Under the pieces are notes generated by a model, which did not search any database, had not been told where the DNA came from, and worked only from the letters and a program-made list of their open reading frames with translations. The translations under genes and the position numbers were made by a program. DNA of 64,000 nt from Flammeovirgaceae bacterium UBA5585 (GTDB lineage Bacteria > Bacteroidota > Bacteroidia > Cytophagales > Cyclobacteriaceae). This document shows positions 1-8,772 of the stretch, in pieces; position 1 is the stretch's first letter, and the number at the start of each line of letters is the position of its first letter. Location: positions 340,412 to 404,411 of the forward strand of contig DILT01000019.1 in assembly GCA_002425185.1 (NCBI GenBank), in the 5' to 3' direction.

Positions 1-101
1 AGATGTTGTATTTCACCGCGTACCATGTTGAACATCATCATAAACAGGTTATAGCCAACCTGAAGGAAACGACTAAATCGCAACGTGTTCATCCACTATG
101 A
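1..101 (+). CDS. C-terminal end of an unidentified protein (possibly DinB-like)
   Basis: An open frame enters from outside the window and ends at a TGA that overlaps the kynureninase ATG by four bases (ATGA). This suggests translational coupling and one transcript with kynU. The readable 32 residues are histidine-rich, with AYHVEHHHKQ near the start. Spaced histidines of this kind are seen in the last helix of DinB/YfiT-like metal-binding proteins, but the fragment is too short to assign. A kynurenine-pathway role is possible from position only. Confidence 0.5.
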   Translation, partial: MLYFTAYHVEHHHKQVIANLKETTKSQRVHPL

Positions 102-1363
102 AATTCGAAAACTCGCTAAGCTTTGCAAAAAGGCTCGATAAAGCTGATGCATTGAAATCGTTTCGCAAGCATTTTGAAATGCCAATGGTTAACGGAAAGA
201 AATGCATTTATTTCACCGGCAATTCCCTTGGGCTTCAGCCCACATCAACCAAAAAGTTTGTAAACGAAGAACTTCAGGATTGGGCAAAACTCGGTGTGGA
301 GGGCCACCTGCATTCGCGCAGGCCGTGGCTGTACTATCATAAATTCACCAAAAAAGCATTAGCCGAAATTGTCGGGGCAAAACCCATAGAAGTTGTAGCG
401 ATGAACCAGCTTACGGTGAACCTTCATTTAATGATGGTCTCTTTCTACCGGCCAACGAAAGAGCGCTTTAAGATTATTACAGAGGCGGGTGCCTTCTCAT
501 CAGATCAATATGCCTTTGAGTCGCAATTAAAATGGCATCATCAAAATACCGATGAAGCGCTGATTGAACTAAAACCGCGGGCAGGCGAATATGCACTGCG
601 TACCGAAGACATCCTTCAGGCCATTAAATCCCATGCAGCGCAACTTGCCCTCGTTATTTTTGGAGGCGTGCAATATTATACAGGGCAATTTTTCAACATC
701 AAAAAAATAACAGAAGCCGGTCATCAGGCTGGTGCGTATGTGGGGTTTGACCTTGCTCATGCTGTCGGAAATGTTCCGTTAACCTTACACCACGATGGGG
801 TAGACTTTGCCGTGTGGTGCAGTTACAAATACCTGAACTCCGGGCCTGGTGGTATTGCCGGGGCATTTGTGCATGAGCGTCATGCACAAAATTTTGAACT
901 GCCTAGATTTTCAGGTTGGTGGGGGCACTACGAGAAAGAACGCTTTCAAATGAAAAAGGGATTTATACCCATGCCCGGAGTTGACGGCTGGCAGCTCTCC
1001 AACTTCCCGGTGCTATCGGGCGCAGCCCATTTAGCATCACTGGAAATTTTTCAACAGGCCGGAATCAAAAACCTGCGAAAGAAAAGTTTGTTGCTCACCG
1101 GCTATCTTGAGTTCCTTCTTAAAGAAATTGACGCTGAACAAAAATTCTTTACCCTGCTCACACCATCAAACCCTAATGAACGTGGGTGCCAGCTATCCAT
1201 CTACATGAAGCAAAAAGGTAAAAAGGTTTTCAGCGCGTTAAGCAAAGCCGGTGTTATTGCCGATTGGCGCGAACCCAATGTAATACGCGTGGCGCCAGTA
1301 CCGCTTTACAATACCTTTGAAGAAGTATTTCGATTTGCCGAAATTTTCAGGAAAGCGATTTAA
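98..1363 (+). CDS. kynU: Kynureninase
   Basis: A PLP-dependent hydrolase that cleaves kynurenine or 3-hydroxykynurenine to (hydroxy)anthranilate plus alanine. At 421 residues it has the usual family length. The fold-type I signature is clear: GNSLGLQP near residue 41, Asp218 in GFDLAHAVGN for the PLP pyridine nitrogen, and the Schiff-base Lys244 in WCSYKYLNSGPGG. The start overlaps the stop of the upstream fragment, which supports this ATG. Kynurenine 3-monooxygenase follows 76 bp downstream, so the two enzymes probably act in sequence in tryptophan breakdown or de novo NAD synthesis in the cytoplasm. No tryptophan dioxygenase or 3-hydroxyanthranilate dioxygenase lies in the window. Confidence 0.95.
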   Translation: MKFENSLSFAKRLDKADALKSFRKHFEMPMVNGKKCIYFTGNSLGLQPTSTKKFVNEELQDWAKLGVEGHLHSRRPWLYYHKFTKKALAEIVGAKPIEVVAMNQLTVNLHLMMVSFYRPTKERFKIITEAGAFSSDQYAFESQLKWHHQNTDEALIELKPRAGEYALRTEDILQAIKSHAAQLALVIFGGVQYYTGQFFNIKKITEAGHQAGAYVGFDLAHAVGNVPLTLHHDGVDFAVWCSYKYLNSGPGGIAGAFVHERHAQNFELPRFSGWWGHYEKERFQMKKGFIPMPGVDGWQLSNFPVLSGAAHLASLEIFQQAGIKNLRKKSLLLTGYLEFLLKEIDAEQKFFTLLTPSNPNERGCQLSIYMKQKGKKVFSALSKAGVIADWREPNVIRVAPVPLYNTFEEVFRFAEIFRKAI

Positions 1364-1439
1364 GGTTTACCCAATTCACTGATAATTATCAGATTTTTTA
1401 TCGCTTTGAAAAGCTATATTCCGCAATGATTTAAGTAAG

Positions 1440-2771
1440 ATGAAAGAAACCAAGCACATCGCCATTGTTGGAGCCGGACTGGTTGGCTCGTTACTTTCCA
1501 TTTACCTGGCAAAACGCGGATACAGGGTTTCTGTATATGAACGTAGGTTGGATATGCGCAAGCACCTGATTGAAGGTGGCCGCTCTATTAACCTGGCGTT
1601 AAGTAACCGCGGCATTCGCGCCCTTGAAGCCGTTGGGCTGGCCGAAGTACTCCGGCAAAACGCCATACCCATGCACGGGCGCATGATCCACGATGAAACC
1701 GGCAACCTCAACTTTCAGCCCTATGGAAAAACCGGCCAGTTTATCAACTCGGTTTCAAGGGGTGGATTAAACATGGTGCTGATGACCGAAGCCGAAAAAC
1801 ACGGGGTGGAATTTTTCTTTGAACACCGATGCCTCGGGGTTGATTTTGCCAAAACAGAATTAACGCTTCAGGAATATGAAGCGGTGAAACACAAATCATT
1901 CGATTTGATTATCGGGTCTGATGGGGCCTTTTCAGCTGTGCGGGGTGCCATGCAATTCACCGATCGTTTTGAATATCATCAAACTTATATTGAGCACGGT
2001 TACAAAGAACTGCGCATACCCGCCAGCGATAGTGGAGATTACCTGTTAGAGCCGAATGCCTTACACATCTGGCCACGCGAAAGTTATATGCTTATCGCCC
2101 TCCCTAACCCCGACAGAACATTTACCTGCACATTATTCTTACCATTTGAAGGCCCCTCCTCTTTCGAACAGCTCAATTCAAAAGAAGCCATCCAGGATTT
2201 TTTCGAAAAGAACTTTGCTGATGCGGTGCCCATGATGCCAACACTACAGGAAGATTTCAGGGACAACGCCACGGCATCATTGGTCACCATCCGCTGTTAT
2301 CCCTGGGTTCGAAATAAAACCCTGCTCATCGGAGATGCTTCGCACGGTATCGTGCCTTTCTTCGGCCAGGGCATGAATGCCGGCTTTGAAGATTGCCGAG
2401 TATTAAATGAATTGCTGGATAAGCATGATGATAAATGGAAAAAAGTACTGCCCGAATTTCAGGAACTGCGCAAGCCCGATGCTGATGCCATAGCGCAACT
2501 GGCACTCGATAATTTTATTGAGATGCGCGACCTGGTAGCCGATGAGGACTTTATCCTGCGAAAGAAAATTGAAGCCCGTTTACACGAGCGCTTTCCCGAC
2601 AAATGGATTCCGCTTTACACCATGGTCACGTTCCGCGATGACTTACGGTATTCGTACGCATTAGAAACCGGAAGAAAACAAAAAGCCATTATGGATGAGG
2701 TACTGCGCAGACCCGGTATTGTCAAAAACTGGGAGACCATAAACCTGGAGGAAATAGTCAATAAACTTTAG
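1440..2771 (+). CDS. kmo: Kynurenine 3-monooxygenase
   Basis: An FAD-dependent aromatic hydroxylase that converts L-kynurenine to 3-hydroxykynurenine with NADPH and oxygen. The N-terminal Rossmann motif GAGLVGS is at residues 11-17. The second FAD motif GDASHGIVPFFGQGMN starts near residue 298 and the GRSINLALS segment typical of KMO is near residue 47. Length is 443 residues, normal for bacterial KMO. The C-terminal helices that anchor the eukaryotic enzyme in mitochondria are not evident. It follows kynU in the same direction. The 76-bp gap contains a short palindrome but no convincing promoter, so co-transcription is likely. Confidence 0.95.
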   Translation: MKETKHIAIVGAGLVGSLLSIYLAKRGYRVSVYERRLDMRKHLIEGGRSINLALSNRGIRALEAVGLAEVLRQNAIPMHGRMIHDETGNLNFQPYGKTGQFINSVSRGGLNMVLMTEAEKHGVEFFFEHRCLGVDFAKTELTLQEYEAVKHKSFDLIIGSDGAFSAVRGAMQFTDRFEYHQTYIEHGYKELRIPASDSGDYLLEPNALHIWPRESYMLIALPNPDRTFTCTLFLPFEGPSSFEQLNSKEAIQDFFEKNFADAVPMMPTLQEDFRDNATASLVTIRCYPWVRNKTLLIGDASHGIVPFFGQGMNAGFEDCRVLNELLDKHDDKWKKVLPEFQELRKPDADAIAQLALDNFIEMRDLVADEDFILRKKIEARLHERFPDKWIPLYTMVTFRDDLRYSYALETGRKQKAIMDEVLRRPGIVKNWETINLEEIVNKL

Positions 2772-2825
2772 TCGCCCCAGTCACGCTAACGCCAAACCAA
2801 ACTTTGTCAACCTGCATTTGTGATT

Positions 2826-2861
2826 CCCCTCTCCTGCAGGAGAGGGGTTAGGGGTGAGGTT
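2826..2861. repeat. Interspersed CCTCACCCCTAAC-type palindromic repeat, copy 1
   Basis: The sequence reads CCCCTCTCCTGCAGGAGAGGGG followed by TTAGGGGTGAGG. The first part is a near-perfect palindrome around CTGCAG. A related copy lies in inverse orientation near 53592-53638. It sits between two convergent genes (kmo and the MltF-like gene), where a palindrome could also help termination. Its class is judged from the shared core only. Confidence 0.6.
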
Positions 2862-2862
2862 T

Positions 2863-4293
2863 TCATGCCGTAATCAAAAGTTTATACTCCTCGTAGCGGC
2901 TTAAAATTGCTTTGATATAGTTCACCGGCTCTTCGCATTTACAGTAACCTGCCATTACCACCGGGTCGCGATAATACTTTGAATCTGATTTTTTTAATAA
3001 GTACGACTCCACTATAGCCCATGAGGTTGGATCTTCACCATACTTCTCGGCAAGTTTTCGTGCATCAATAATGTGCGTTAAGCCAGCGTTATACGAGGCC
3101 AGTACAAACTTCAACCGCTCGTCCTGATCTTGAATATCTTTCGACCAGTATTTATCCAAATGTTTTAAAAAACGTACGCCTCCACGGAGGCTTTGCCGGG
3201 GATTGTCCGGATCATTGACACCAAATCGCTTGGCTGTTTCAGGCATAAGCTGCATCAATCCTTTTGCCCCGGCCCACGATTCACCCTGCGGATCAAAACG
3301 TGACTCCTGATAGATAACAGCAGCCAGCAACCGCCAATCCCAGCCAAGTTCATTTGCACCTTCTTTTATCAACTCATCAAATGGTGAAATCTTATTTCCG
3401 GCCAACGAAGAGTAGTCACTGGTAAGCCGTATGATGGACGTTCGCGGGCTATTAAAATACCGGTTAAAAATAACCATGAAGGTTGGCTCCTTCTTCACCA
3501 TCGCGAGCCATTCGTTTACTGCTCCTTCCAGCCCAGGCGAATTTTTTCGCACCGCCCAGGCAATGGTTTGCGGCAGGCTTATTATGGTTTCAACATCCAG
3601 GTTATTGTAATACGCGGCATTAACACGGGCAATAATGTTATCGGTAACGGTATACTCAATTTCGCCCATGGCCACTGCGCGAATAAGGTTTTCGGTTTCA
3701 GCATTCGTACTATCCTGATTGATAATGATCTCCCCGCCTACTTCTTCGGATAAGTGCTTTAACCGTTGCGCAAAACTAGAGCCCGGCATAACGTAAATCT
3801 CTTTGCCAATAAGCTGAGCTGGTTTTCGAATAAGCTGAGCATTGATCTGATCCCGCGTTAACTGTCGCCAGTTCTCGGGTTTGCGTTGCACCAGCACCTG
3901 GTACGAATCAAATTGTGGATGAGTAAAGCTTACTTTGTTGGTTCGCTCTTTTGTTACCGTAAGCGGAAAAGCAAGAATATCCCCTTCGCCTTTATTCAAT
4001 TGTTCGATGGCTCGTTCAATCCCAGACGTTACCCGTATGCGCAGGTCAACCTGTAAATGATCGGCCAGTAATTTTAACAACTCGTACTCGTAGCCCATCG
4101 AGCGGCCTTTGTAAATAAAATAGCTGAACGAGTTATTATCTACCAACGCGTTAATGAACCCGCGCTCCTTAATCTCGTTCAGATCAATCGCTACCAGTGG
4201 TTCACTTTCCGGTTGGTGCCGGGCAAAGGGGTTGCAGGAAAGAAGTGCCCCTATGAAAACAAGGGAAAAAACAAGTTTTTTGGAGCGCTGCAT
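2863..4293 (-). CDS. MltF-like membrane-bound lytic murein transglycosylase (lipoprotein)
   Basis: Predicted periplasmic enzyme that cleaves peptidoglycan glycan strands. A lipoprotein signal ends in LLSC with Cys20 as the lipidation site. Residues about 35-280 form a solute-binding family 3 domain (GYEYELLKLLADHL, then FPLTVTKERT). Residues about 305-450 form a lytic transglycosylase domain with catalytic Glu330 in IYQESRFDP, followed by AKGLMQLMPETA and a later LASYNAGL motif. This binding-domain plus SLT order is that of MltF. Length is 476 residues, as usual. It has its own upstream region, and the terminator of the next minus-strand gene lies just before it. Confidence 0.92.
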   Translation of the reverse strand: MQRSKKLVFSLVFIGALLSCNPFARHQPESEPLVAIDLNEIKERGFINALVDNNSFSYFIYKGRSMGYEYELLKLLADHLQVDLRIRVTSGIERAIEQLNKGEGDILAFPLTVTKERTNKVSFTHPQFDSYQVLVQRKPENWRQLTRDQINAQLIRKPAQLIGKEIYVMPGSSFAQRLKHLSEEVGGEIIINQDSTNAETENLIRAVAMGEIEYTVTDNIIARVNAAYYNNLDVETIISLPQTIAWAVRKNSPGLEGAVNEWLAMVKKEPTFMVIFNRYFNSPRTSIIRLTSDYSSLAGNKISPFDELIKEGANELGWDWRLLAAVIYQESRFDPQGESWAGAKGLMQLMPETAKRFGVNDPDNPRQSLRGGVRFLKHLDKYWSKDIQDQDERLKFVLASYNAGLTHIIDARKLAEKYGEDPTSWAIVESYLLKKSDSKYYRDPVVMAGYCKCEEPVNYIKAILSRYEEYKLLITA

Positions 4294-4327
4294 AGCTCAT
4301 TGAAAGTAAGCATAATGGGGCTAAAAT

Positions 4328-4353
4328 AAAAGAGGCCCCGAAGGGCCTCTTTT
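4328..4353 (-). terminator. Rho-independent terminator of the DUF4397 lipoprotein gene
   Basis: On the minus strand an 11-bp perfect stem AAAAGAGGCCC / GGGCCTCTTTT closes a TTCG tetraloop and is followed by a T-rich run (TTTTATTTT). It sits 17 bp after the stop of the 4370-5248 gene and before the MltF-like start. Confidence 0.9.
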
Positions 4354-4369
4354 AAAATGCTTATTTCGA

Positions 4370-5248
4370 CTACCGGTGAGTAATTACATAAAGTTGATAA
4401 GATTGTTCTTCCGGAACATTACTTCCGATTAACGCTATTGTATATACTTTCCCTGCAACCAGCTTAATAGAAATATCATCCAAAATAATATTGCCATTAG
4501 TTGACTGAACCACGTCAAGCAAATAGTCATTTCCTCCTGCACCAACAGCGGGAACAGTAAAAGCTGTAAATGTTGTTGTGGTAGCTGCATAAGCTCTGGT
4601 GTTAGCTGCTGAAGCAGGAAACGTTGCGGCAGGGGCAAGGAAAAATCCTCCACCAGGTGCAGCAGTAATTGGACTTGCGGCATCTATTTTTAGTGAAATA
4701 CCAGCAAGTGTCGTAGTTGTAGGTGCATCAGCAGGTGTTGGAGTTACCAAGCCAAAATTAAAAAAACGTACATGAGCTGTATTTGGTGTTCCTACAGGTA
4801 GCGCTGGTAACGACTCATTTGATAACTCGATTAATCGAAGGCGATCCGCCCTTGAGGAACTAGTAATTCCTGCTCTACCTATTGCAAAAAATGAATGATT
4901 AGTATTCCCATTCAAAAAAGGACGAGTGCTAAGAACAGATGTAGTTCCAGAAACAACTCTTATTTGACGGGAACCAGCCGGAACGGCACTTGAATAGACT
5001 CCTGCTGCAGGAAATTTTTGCCCAAACGAAATAGAGGATCCATCTACCGCACTATTATCAACTGACAAAGTAACTGCACCAGCATTTGGCGATGCATGAA
5101 TTGCCATAATATTTGCATTCGGAAAACCTGCAGGTTTGCCAGTTACCGGGTTAAGTGTAGACGCTGGTGTTGGTGTTGGGTATTCCGGGTCACATGAGAT
5201 TACTGCAAATGCCAGTAATATCATTGAATATATTATTCTTTGTTTCAT
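4370..5248 (-). CDS. DUF4397-domain lipoprotein
   Basis: A 292-residue protein with a lipoprotein signal ending AVISCDPEYP (Cys19) and then a Pro/Thr-rich linker, so probably anchored on the periplasmic face or cell surface. Residues about 45-145 contain the DUF4397 pattern: NIMAIHASPNAGAVTLSVDN, a short-loop beta repeat and AGSRQIRVV. A related repeat follows at about 155-290. DUF4397 has no established function and is common in Bacteroidota surface lipoproteins. It lies 8 bp after the Oar-like TonB receptor gene, so the two are probably co-expressed as a receptor and partner lipoprotein. That partnership is inferred from position. Confidence 0.8.
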   Translation of the reverse strand: MKQRIIYSMILLAFAVISCDPEYPTPTPASTLNPVTGKPAGFPNANIMAIHASPNAGAVTLSVDNSAVDGSSISFGQKFPAAGVYSSAVPAGSRQIRVVSGTTSVLSTRPFLNGNTNHSFFAIGRAGITSSSRADRLRLIELSNESLPALPVGTPNTAHVRFFNFGLVTPTPADAPTTTTLAGISLKIDAASPITAAPGGGFFLAPAATFPASAANTRAYAATTTTFTAFTVPAVGAGGNDYLLDVVQSTNGNIILDDISIKLVAGKVYTIALIGSNVPEEQSYQLYVITHR

Positions 5249-5256
5249 AATTCGTA

Positions 5257-8200
5257 TTAATTAAAGATGTAACGTATACCAAGTTGAGCCTGCCAAACTG
5301 ATCCCAACGTTAATGAATTTCGGAATGTTTCTGTTAAAGGCTGACCACCATCTAGCGGGAATGCAAAAACAGGTCTTCCTGTTACCGACTCTTGGCCTAT
5401 AAATGATAACAATTGGTTTCTGCGCGGGGTTTGTTGTACTCCCCAATCAGAATTCAGCAGGTTACCAAAATTAAAAATATCAAAGGTTACCTGAAGTGTA
5501 TTCCGCTTACCATTAACGTTTAGGTAAAAATCCTGAAAAATGCGCAAATCTAATTGCGTTGACCAAGGTGCCTGCGCTCCATTTCTGGCAGCATACTCGC
5601 CACGATGCTTGCTCAGGTATTTATCCTGACTGATGTATGCATCAAGTTGCTGCCATATCTGATCAATAGTGCGTGTGTCGTTGGCATCTGATGTCGCTAA
5701 AACTATTTCATCTTTATTACGAGGAATATAGATTAGATCATTACCATTTATGCGATCACCGTTCATATCACCAGCATAAACATAAGAGAATGGGAATCCT
5801 GAACGAGCTTCATAGAACATAGAAATACCCGATGCAAAATAAGAAGCATACTCTTTTCTATACGATGCTGAAGCAATGATTCTGTGTAATTGCTGATTGC
5901 TGGAGAATGATACTTGTGGTTGATTGGGATCACCTACTACCTGGTTACCCGACCATGCACTGAATGCAATAGAACCTGGGTTACTGGTCAAATCGTAAGA
6001 AGGGCCATAATTATACCCTGCTGTGGCAAAGAAATCACGATTCCAGTCCTTTCTGAATAAAGCAGACATACTTGCAGACCAACCCTTGTTTGTGTTATCC
6101 AACACAACAGCATCACTCACCTGAAAAATTACGTTAGCCTGTGCCGTATTATCCGTATATCGAACAGCACGTGTACCCGGATCAGTGCCGGCATAACGAA
6201 CCCTGCCATCACCTGCCCAAATCCCTACCGGTGCTGTTAAGTTTGCATTACGGTGATATACAGCGTTTATATCTTTTGTAAAGATACCTTCAAGAGTCAT
6301 AACAACTTCAAACGGAAGTTTATAATCTAATGCTAGATTACTCCTCCACACCTGTGGAAATTTGAAGTCAGGATCGGTTGATGCTAACTGAATGGTATTT
6401 GGTAGCGTAACCGTTCCGGGCCTGTAGGCATTAACGTCCGGATTAAATTGCCTGTTCGCTAAAGTAGGCACAGCGGCCGTACCTTGCTCCTCAAGAACTC
6501 CAAAAAGAACACCATTATTCGAGGCCTGATTAGACATCCATACAAAAGGAATTCTTCCAGTAAATATTCCCGTACCACCACGTAATTGAACAGATTTATC
6601 ACCTTTTACATCCCAATTAAAGCCAATACGCGGAGAGAACATTAATTTTGAATCAGGCAACCTGCTAACATCAATTTTCTCAGCATTTGTGAATAAAACT
6701 GTATCCAATGCTGGGTTTTTAGGTAAATCAATAGGGAAATAAGGAATATCAACACGCAACCCAGCTGTAATTTTTAAGTTAGCAGAGGCAGTCCATTCGT
6801 CTTGAATATAAAATCCTACCTGTGCAGCCTTCATCTCAGCCAAAGGAACCTCCACTCCATCAACAGCCGAATAACGATAATTAAAAAGGGTGGGTCTTCC
6901 AGAACCATCACTAACACCTTGCGTTACGGTAAATCCTCCAGAACCATCAGGGGTCAAAACCGGAATTGTTGTTCCCACTTCAGCACTGTTAAAGAATTCA
7001 TTGTAGTTCCGGAATCTGTAACGGCTATAGAAGTTAGGCATAAAACCATTAGCAAATTTGTAAAATTCATTTGCTGTACCAATAGTAATCGTATGCTTAG
7101 GAAGATAAATGCTGAAGTTATCGGATATTTGGAATACATCCTGATCAAGTCTGTTGTTAGCCGAGAAAAGTTCATAACCAAATGAAGTAACATTTTGATT
7201 GTTTCCGTTTTCAATATCTACATATGGAAAAACAGAACCCGGGCTGTCTCTGAAATCGCGGAACCCTGTCCAGCCAATAATCAAATTATTTGAATTCTTT
7301 CCGACTACACTGTTTAATTCAGCCACGAATGAGTTGAAATTATTATTAATAATGTAGTTGGCGCTCTTGAATGGCAAACTGTTTTGGGTGTTCTGTCTTC
7401 CACCTTGAGAACCGGAGTTACTCATTGGGGTATCCCGAATAGATTTTAGATAATTATAACGAACTGAGAGCTTATGATTTTTATTAATATTAAAGTCGAA
7501 TCGAGCGGTAATTTTGTCACTCTCCGTTAGCATATCATAGCGCTCATATGGACCAGGCTCATAACCATATGCATCTCTTAAAAATTGTTGAATTGCATTC
7601 ATCTCTGTGCGTGTCAATCGTGCACCCGATTCCGTTGAACTTTCCTTTGCTGTAAACTGCCCAATAGGATCTGCACGTCTTTCCAATTCACCACTCAGGA
7701 AAAAGAACAACTTATTTTTGATAATCGGGCCACCTACTCGTAGTCCGTATTGTGTGTTGGAAAATGTAGGTTGATTGAAGTCCTCATCTGCCACTTTACT
7801 ACCTACACTCTTTTCGTTTCTGGTAAAGTAGTAAGCTGAACCCGAAAAATCATTTGTCCCACTGCGTGTAACTGCGTTTATACCAGCACCCGTAAAACCG
7901 CCCTGCCGAACGTCATAAGGTGCAATATTTACAGTAATTTCCTCAAGGGCATCCAAACTGATTGGTTGAGAGTTTGTCTGACCTCCTGGTAAAGAGGCTA
8001 ATCCGAAAGAGTTATTTAGCAACGATCCATCAATTGAAAGGTTATTGTAGAGGTTGTTTCTACCGGCAAAACTATTACCAGAAGCCTGAGGTGTAAGGCG
8101 TGTCATATCCGTAAAGCTTCTGCTTAACGTAGGTAATCTTTGCAATTGAGTAGAATTAATGTTTGTTGAAGCACCGGTACGGTCAGCATTAAAAATACTG

Positions 8201-8568
8201 GAACCGGTCACAACAATCTCAGCTAATTCTGTTCCTGATTCGATCAGGACCGCTCGAAAATCAAAATTTTGCCCTAGGCTTAATGAAACGTCTTCACGAA
8301 CGTAATTCTCGTACCCAACAAAAGAAATAGTAATCCGGTAAGGTCCACCAATTCGAACAGCAGGTAAATTAAAACGTCCTGATGCTAATGTAGAAGCACC
8401 ATACTCAGTTCCCGATGGCAAGTGAACGGCCAAGACGTTTGCGCCAGGTAAAGGTTCACCTTTTGTGTCGACCACAACACCGGAGACTGAGGCCGTTGTT
8501 ACCCCCTGTGCAAAGGCCCCAACAATGGCCACCAGCACAAAGGTTGTGAGTAGTAAAATTCTCCTCAT
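5257..8568 (-). CDS. Oar-like TonB-dependent outer-membrane receptor
   Basis: Large outer-membrane protein of 1103 residues. I chose the ATG at 8568 rather than 8604: it begins a clean signal peptide (MRRILLLTTFVLVAIVGAFA), and a -7 element at 8602-8609 leaves the upstream ATG at or before the transcript start. After the signal comes a carboxypeptidase-regulatory-like beta domain (GVVVDTKGEPLPGANV to SFVGYENYVRE). Then follow a TonB plug (IVVTGSSIF; IDGSLLNNSFG; ITVNIAPYDVRQGGFTGAGI) and a long barrel ending in Phe-Asn. The plug text matches OmpA-related Oar receptors of Bacteroidota rather than SusC. The ligand is unknown. No SusD-like partner is present; the neighbour is a DUF4397 lipoprotein. 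Confidence 0.9.
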   Translation of the reverse strand: MRRILLLTTFVLVAIVGAFAQGVTTASVSGVVVDTKGEPLPGANVLAVHLPSGTEYGASTLASGRFNLPAVRIGGPYRITISFVGYENYVREDVSLSLGQNFDFRAVLIESGTELAEIVVTGSSIFNADRTGASTNINSTQLQRLPTLSRSFTDMTRLTPQASGNSFAGRNNLYNNLSIDGSLLNNSFGLASLPGGQTNSQPISLDALEEITVNIAPYDVRQGGFTGAGINAVTRSGTNDFSGSAYYFTRNEKSVGSKVADEDFNQPTFSNTQYGLRVGGPIIKNKLFFFLSGELERRADPIGQFTAKESSTESGARLTRTEMNAIQQFLRDAYGYEPGPYERYDMLTESDKITARFDFNINKNHKLSVRYNYLKSIRDTPMSNSGSQGGRQNTQNSLPFKSANYIINNNFNSFVAELNSVVGKNSNNLIIGWTGFRDFRDSPGSVFPYVDIENGNNQNVTSFGYELFSANNRLDQDVFQISDNFSIYLPKHTITIGTANEFYKFANGFMPNFYSRYRFRNYNEFFNSAEVGTTIPVLTPDGSGGFTVTQGVSDGSGRPTLFNYRYSAVDGVEVPLAEMKAAQVGFYIQDEWTASANLKITAGLRVDIPYFPIDLPKNPALDTVLFTNAEKIDVSRLPDSKLMFSPRIGFNWDVKGDKSVQLRGGTGIFTGRIPFVWMSNQASNNGVLFGVLEEQGTAAVPTLANRQFNPDVNAYRPGTVTLPNTIQLASTDPDFKFPQVWRSNLALDYKLPFEVVMTLEGIFTKDINAVYHRNANLTAPVGIWAGDGRVRYAGTDPGTRAVRYTDNTAQANVIFQVSDAVVLDNTNKGWSASMSALFRKDWNRDFFATAGYNYGPSYDLTSNPGSIAFSAWSGNQVVGDPNQPQVSFSSNQQLHRIIASASYRKEYASYFASGISMFYEARSGFPFSYVYAGDMNGDRINGNDLIYIPRNKDEIVLATSDANDTRTIDQIWQQLDAYISQDKYLSKHRGEYAARNGAQAPWSTQLDLRIFQDFYLNVNGKRNTLQVTFDIFNFGNLLNSDWGVQQTPRRNQLLSFIGQESVTGRPVFAFPLDGGQPLTETFRNSLTLGSVWQAQLGIRYIFN

Positions 8569-8601
8569 AGTTTTGGATTTAAGTTGTTTAGTATTAGGCA
8601 A

Positions 8602-8609
8602 CAAAAATA
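8602..8609 (-). promoter_or_regulatory. -7 element for the Oar-like receptor gene
   Basis: Minus-strand TATTTTTG fits the Bacteroidota TAnnTTTG -7 consensus. No good TTTG is found 19-20 bp upstream, so the -33 half is weak. It places the transcript start near 8597, consistent with translation from 8568. Confidence 0.45.
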
Positions 8610-8772
8610 TCCCGATTTACCGGATATGGTTTTAATTGCCCTTTAAATCTTTCCACAATTTTATTCACAATTAATTAACAACCTACAGGTTGACCGTCTG
8701 TAAAAATGTACCTAAAAGGCTTGATTAAAAACCGTCTGTTTACTCTATTTCAACAGATAAACCTTGTTCCTA

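Noticed and set aside
1379..1392. Palindrome CTGATAATTATCAG followed by a T-run between kynU and kmo
   Set aside because: The stem is only five A/T-rich pairs; too weak to call a terminator within a probable operon.
5248..5257. SusC/SusD-type polysaccharide utilisation pair
   Set aside because: The receptor plug matches Oar-like receptors and the partner lipoprotein is DUF4397, not SusD; no glycoside hydrolases are nearby.
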